From assembly GCA_900546835.1 (NCBI GenBank), contig UREH01000015.1, positions 1 through 23,598 on the forward strand: 23,598 nucleotides of DNA, written 5' to 3'. The stretch comes from an uncultured Porphyromonadaceae bacterium. GTDB lineage: Bacteria; Bacteroidota; Bacteroidia; Bacteroidales; Muribaculaceae. Of this stretch, positions 21,062-23,598 are shown one piece after another (the stretch's first letter is position 1; the number at the start of each line of letters is the position of its first letter). Made by a program: the position numbers and the translations under genes. The notes under the pieces were generated by a model, which saw only the letters and a program-made list of their open reading frames with translations, had not been told where the DNA came from and did no database searches.

Positions 21062-22735
21062 ATGAACACTACAACCAAAAAGACAACGGACGAATGCGAT
21101 GACCTCCGTAAAAACGAAAACAAGGCGTTTGAAAAAGCTTTGTCGGCCATGAGCCCGTTTGAAATCAAGAACACTCTGATTAATCTCGCCGAACTCGACG
21201 CACGCTGCTCGACAGCAACATTCCTCAACGCCGGCCGTGGCAATCCCAACTGGATGCTGACCTTCCCCCGCGAGGCATTCTTCCTTCTGGGCCAGTTTGC
21301 GGTCAGCGAGACCAACCGCGTGAAATACGACGCGTCGCTCGGCATCACCCAGAGCCCGACCCAGGAGGGTGTGGCCGACCGATTCAAGGCCTTCCTTGTC
21401 GACAACAAGGGCAGTGCGGGTGCTCATGTACTGAATCATGTCTACAACTACATGGTGACGACCTACAATGCGAATCCCGACGAACTGGTGTTTGAATGGG
21501 TCGACGGCATTCTGGGCGACCATTACCCCACACCGCCCCGAATCCTCAAATACACCGAGATAATTGTGCGCGACTACATGCGCTGGGCTATGGGCGGAGG
21601 CGACGACAAGACCGACTACGACCTTTTCGCCACCGAGGGTTCCACGGCAGGAATGTGCTACGTATTCGATTCCATGCAGGCCAACCATCTGCTCAACAAA
21701 GGCGATAAACTCGCAATTCTCACCCCGGCATTCTCCCCCTACATCGAAATCCCCAATCTCGACCGGTTCAGCTTCGACGTGGTTTACGTATCGGCCAACA
21801 AGGTTGAGAAGGACGGCTACCACGACTGGCAGTATCCGAAGGAGGAAATCGACAAACTGCGCGACCCCTCGGTTAAGGCCGTATGCGTTATCAACCCCTC
21901 GAATCCTCCCAGCTACGAGCTCGCGCCGTCGGTGCTCGACCAGCTTGTCGACGTCGTGAAAAAAGACAATCCCGAGATGATGGTGATTACCGATGATGTC
22001 TACGGCACTTTCATCAAGGGGTTCCGCTCGCTGATGTATGTGCTTCCCTACAACACCATCTGCCTATACTCCTTCTCGAAATATTTCGGCGCCACGGGCT
22101 GGCGTCTCGCCGCCATGGCTCTGCCCGAGAAAAATATTTTCGACGATAAGATCCAGCGGCTTCCCGAAGCCGAGAAGGCCGACCTCCACCGCCGCTATTC
22201 GTCGGTAGTGCTCGACCCCGACAAGATGAAGTTTATCGACCGTCTGGTGGCCGACAGCCGTCTGGTGGCACTCAACCACACCGCCGGCCTGTCGACGCCT
22301 CAGCAGATTCAGATGAGTCTCTTCGCCGGCTTCGGTCTGCTCCACGCCAAGGAGCTGCAGCCCAAGCTTATCGACATGGTTCAGCGCCGTCTGGAAGCTT
22401 TCTGGAAGACAACCGGATTCACCCTGCAGCCCGACCCCTATCGCGCAGGCTACTATAGCGAAATCGACCTTATGGTATGGGCCTCGAAAATCTATGGCGA
22501 CGACTTCGCCAAATGGCTCAACGACAACTACGAGCCGCTCGACCTGGTAATCCGTCTGGCCGACGAGACCGCCGTAGTACTCCTCAACGGCGATGGATTC
22601 GACGGTCCGAAGTGGTCGGTACGCGCTTCGCTGGCCAACCTCGACGAGCCGGCCTATCTTAAGATCGGCACGGCGCTACGCAAGATTTTCGACGAATATC
22701 ATACCCTCTATCTCTCGAATACTCCCGAGAAATAA
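21062..22735 (+). CDS. aspD: Bifunctional aspartate transaminase / aspartate 4-decarboxylase
   Basis: This 557-residue PLP enzyme removes the beta-carboxyl group of aspartate to give alanine and CO2. It is a fold type I aminotransferase: TEGSTAGMCY at 191-200 binds the cofactor phosphate, NPSNPPS with Asn281 and TDDVYG with Asp311 and Tyr314 contact the ring, and Lys340 in SFSKYFGATGWR forms the Schiff base. The substrate-carboxylate Arg sits in the C-terminal KWSVRASLANLDE. The length and the extra N-terminal part (TATFLNAGRGNPNW) are typical of AspD rather than ordinary aspartate aminotransferase (about 400). With AspT it consumes an intracellular proton and exchanges charge, so it makes proton motive force and resists acid. 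Confidence 0.95.
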   Translation: MNTTTKKTTDECDDLRKNENKAFEKALSAMSPFEIKNTLINLAELDARCSTATFLNAGRGNPNWMLTFPREAFFLLGQFAVSETNRVKYDASLGITQSPTQEGVADRFKAFLVDNKGSAGAHVLNHVYNYMVTTYNANPDELVFEWVDGILGDHYPTPPRILKYTEIIVRDYMRWAMGGGDDKTDYDLFATEGSTAGMCYVFDSMQANHLLNKGDKLAILTPAFSPYIEIPNLDRFSFDVVYVSANKVEKDGYHDWQYPKEEIDKLRDPSVKAVCVINPSNPPSYELAPSVLDQLVDVVKKDNPEMMVITDDVYGTFIKGFRSLMYVLPYNTICLYSFSKYFGATGWRLAAMALPEKNIFDDKIQRLPEAEKADLHRRYSSVVLDPDKMKFIDRLVADSRLVALNHTAGLSTPQQIQMSLFAGFGLLHAKELQPKLIDMVQRRLEAFWKTTGFTLQPDPYRAGYYSEIDLMVWASKIYGDDFAKWLNDNYEPLDLVIRLADETAVVLLNGDGFDGPKWSVRASLANLDEPAYLKIGTALRKIFDEYHTLYLSNTPEK

Positions 22736-22759
22736 GGCAGAAACCCGAATAAAGTAAGT

Positions 22760-22806
22760 GGGCGGTGTGTCAGAATTCCACAATTTGACACATCGCCCTA
22801 TTTTTC
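22760..22806 (+). terminator. Intrinsic terminator of aspTD
   Basis: GGGCGGTGTGTCA (22760-22772) pairs with TGACACATCGCCC (22786-22798) with one G-T pair, followed by TATTTTT. It lies 24 bases after the aspD stop. Confidence 0.88.
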
Positions 22807-22899
22807 GCCTGTATGGTGAGGGCGCTGTCGGCCATCGACCTTTGGTCGCTTTGCTATGCAAGGAATGGTCCGGATGGAGGCGTTGTGGGATATAACGGA

Positions 22900-22942
22900 G
22901 CAGGGCGGTGCATGCGGCTGTTATGCCGTTGCACCGCCCTGC
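22900..22942. repeat. Long GC-rich hairpin downstream of the isomerase gene
   Basis: GCAGGGCGGTGCA (22900-22912) and TGCACCGCCCTGC (22930-22942) are perfect 13-bp arms around a 17-base loop. It sits about 20 bases after the stop of the minus-strand gene. No T-run follows on that strand, so a Rho-independent role is uncertain. The remainder of 22807-22963 holds no gene. Confidence 0.55.
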
Positions 22943-22963
22943 GGCTCGGAAGGGAGTATTCTC

Positions 22964-23580
22964 TTAGCGGGCGTCGCTGTAGAATTTCTGGATTTTGTTC
23001 TCGACTTTCTTGTTGCCGAGGAGCACGGCGGGAAGCGTGCGCTGGAACGAGGCCACGCCTTCGCGCTGGTTGAACACCATGGCGTCGTTCTTGTAGTCGA
23101 ATTCGCGCGAGGGAGCGGTGACGTCGGTAACTGTGAATACCACTACGCTCTGGTTGAGGGCTACCGGGCCTACGAGTTCGCCTTTCTTGGCAACGGCTAC
23201 GTTGGCTTGGAGGGCGCTTTCATACATGGGGAAGTTCCGGACGTAGGGCTGACCGAAGGTCACCTGCGTTGTATCGGCCTTCACCTGCATGGCGGCTGCG
23301 TATTCTGCTACCGATTTGCCCTTGCCGTTGTAGTCGGCAATAATTTTTTCGGCTTTCTTGCGGTTCATCACTTTGTTGGTGAGATAGTTGCGCACGGTTT
23401 CGTTGGTAGCGGGCACGAATTTGCCGTCGTAGACGTCGTTGACAGCCACTGCAAGCAGGCGCGAGTCGCGGTCGTTGTTGAATACGCCGCTTACCTGGTC
23501 TTTCTTGGCGTCGAGGGCCCATTTTGCAGCTCCACGGCTCTCCTGAATGCCGTTGATGCTCAGCGTAGAGGGAGTTACAA
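22964..23580 (-). CDS. PpiD/SurA-like periplasmic peptidyl-prolyl isomerase, C-terminal part
   Basis: The frame is open from the adapter junction at the right edge to the stop at 22964, giving about 204 residues of a C-terminus. Visible blocks are LSINGIQESRGAAKWALDAK, RDSRLLAVAVNDVYDGKFVP, then KKAEKIIADYNGK and FGQPYVRNFPMYESALQANV, LVGPVALNQSVVVFTVTDV, and a terminal VASFQRTLPAVLLGNKKVEN. This resembles the tail of the large PpiD-type foldases of Bacteroidota, which are membrane-anchored and help outer-membrane proteins fold. The domain with the anchor lies outside the window. The first supported in-frame start (GTG at 23449) is internal, not real. The family call is moderate. Confidence 0.65.
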
Positions 23581-23598
23581 CTGTCTCTTATACACATC
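23581..23598. other. Nextera/Tn5 mosaic-end adapter (sequencing artefact)
   Basis: The last 18 bases, CTGTCTCTTATACACATC, equal the first 18 of the 19-base reverse-complemented Tn5 mosaic end used in tagmentation libraries. Read on the minus strand it encodes MCIRDS, a familiar artefact at protein N-termini in databases. It is not genomic and should be trimmed. Confidence 0.95.

Overview
The window looks like a contig from a gut Bacteroidales genome, most likely Muribaculaceae-like. Supporting signs: several promoters of the Bacteroidota type (TAnnTTTG -7 box) with no Shine-Dalgarno dependence; a tmRNA tag GENNYALAA with a glycine resume codon; families typical of the phylum (GLPGLI, DUF4294, WbqC after lepB, a large-insert signal peptidase I, a CarboxypepD_reg outer-membrane barrel); and a fairly GC-rich core with AT-richer inserts. 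The last 18 bases are the Nextera/Tn5 mosaic-end adapter, so the right edge is an assembly artefact.

Region 1 (1-5850, all minus strand) is ordinary core genome. A family 2 glycosyltransferase runs off the left edge behind a DUF4294 exported protein. Next comes a gene run read as divIC, then a four-helix membrane protein, dapB (lysine/diaminopimelate synthesis), lepB (signal peptidase I) and wbqC. A nested hairpin resembling a REP element lies between divIC and the membrane protein gene.

Region 2 (5960-10120, plus strand) starts with ssrA (tmRNA) with its promoter and terminator. Behind it lies an AT-richer segment that looks like a small island at the ssrA 3' end. It has short direct repeats like integrase arm sites, a 36-bp near-perfect palindrome, a second dyad, an AbiEi-type antitoxin gene with a palindromic operator, an AbiEii toxin cut after about 72 residues, and then a complete hipB-hipA pair with its own promoter. 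A degraded copy of the ssrA 3' end (18 of 22 bases) at 10044-10065 is a candidate right attachment site. No integrase remains.

Region 3 (10340-18820) has a secreted choloylglycine-hydrolase/penicillin-acylase-type enzyme, a YjbQ-family protein, a patch of gene debris including the C-terminal part of a tyrosine integrase, a RhuM-type protein, and a minus-strand operon of an outer-membrane barrel plus two GLPGLI proteins. Upstream of the operon is a scar: a Crp/Fnr-like fragment abuts the last codons of a third GLPGLI gene, whose stop still overlaps the barrel gene start. Further upstream, dyads and 12-bp-period repeats like integrase arm sites sit against the 3' end of tRNA-Ser(CGA).

Region 4 (18817-23598) holds tRNA-Ser, the aspT-aspD pair (aspartate:alanine exchange plus aspartate 4-decarboxylation, a known proton-motive cycle), a strong terminator, and the C-terminal part of a PpiD/SurA-like periplasmic isomerase that runs off the right edge.
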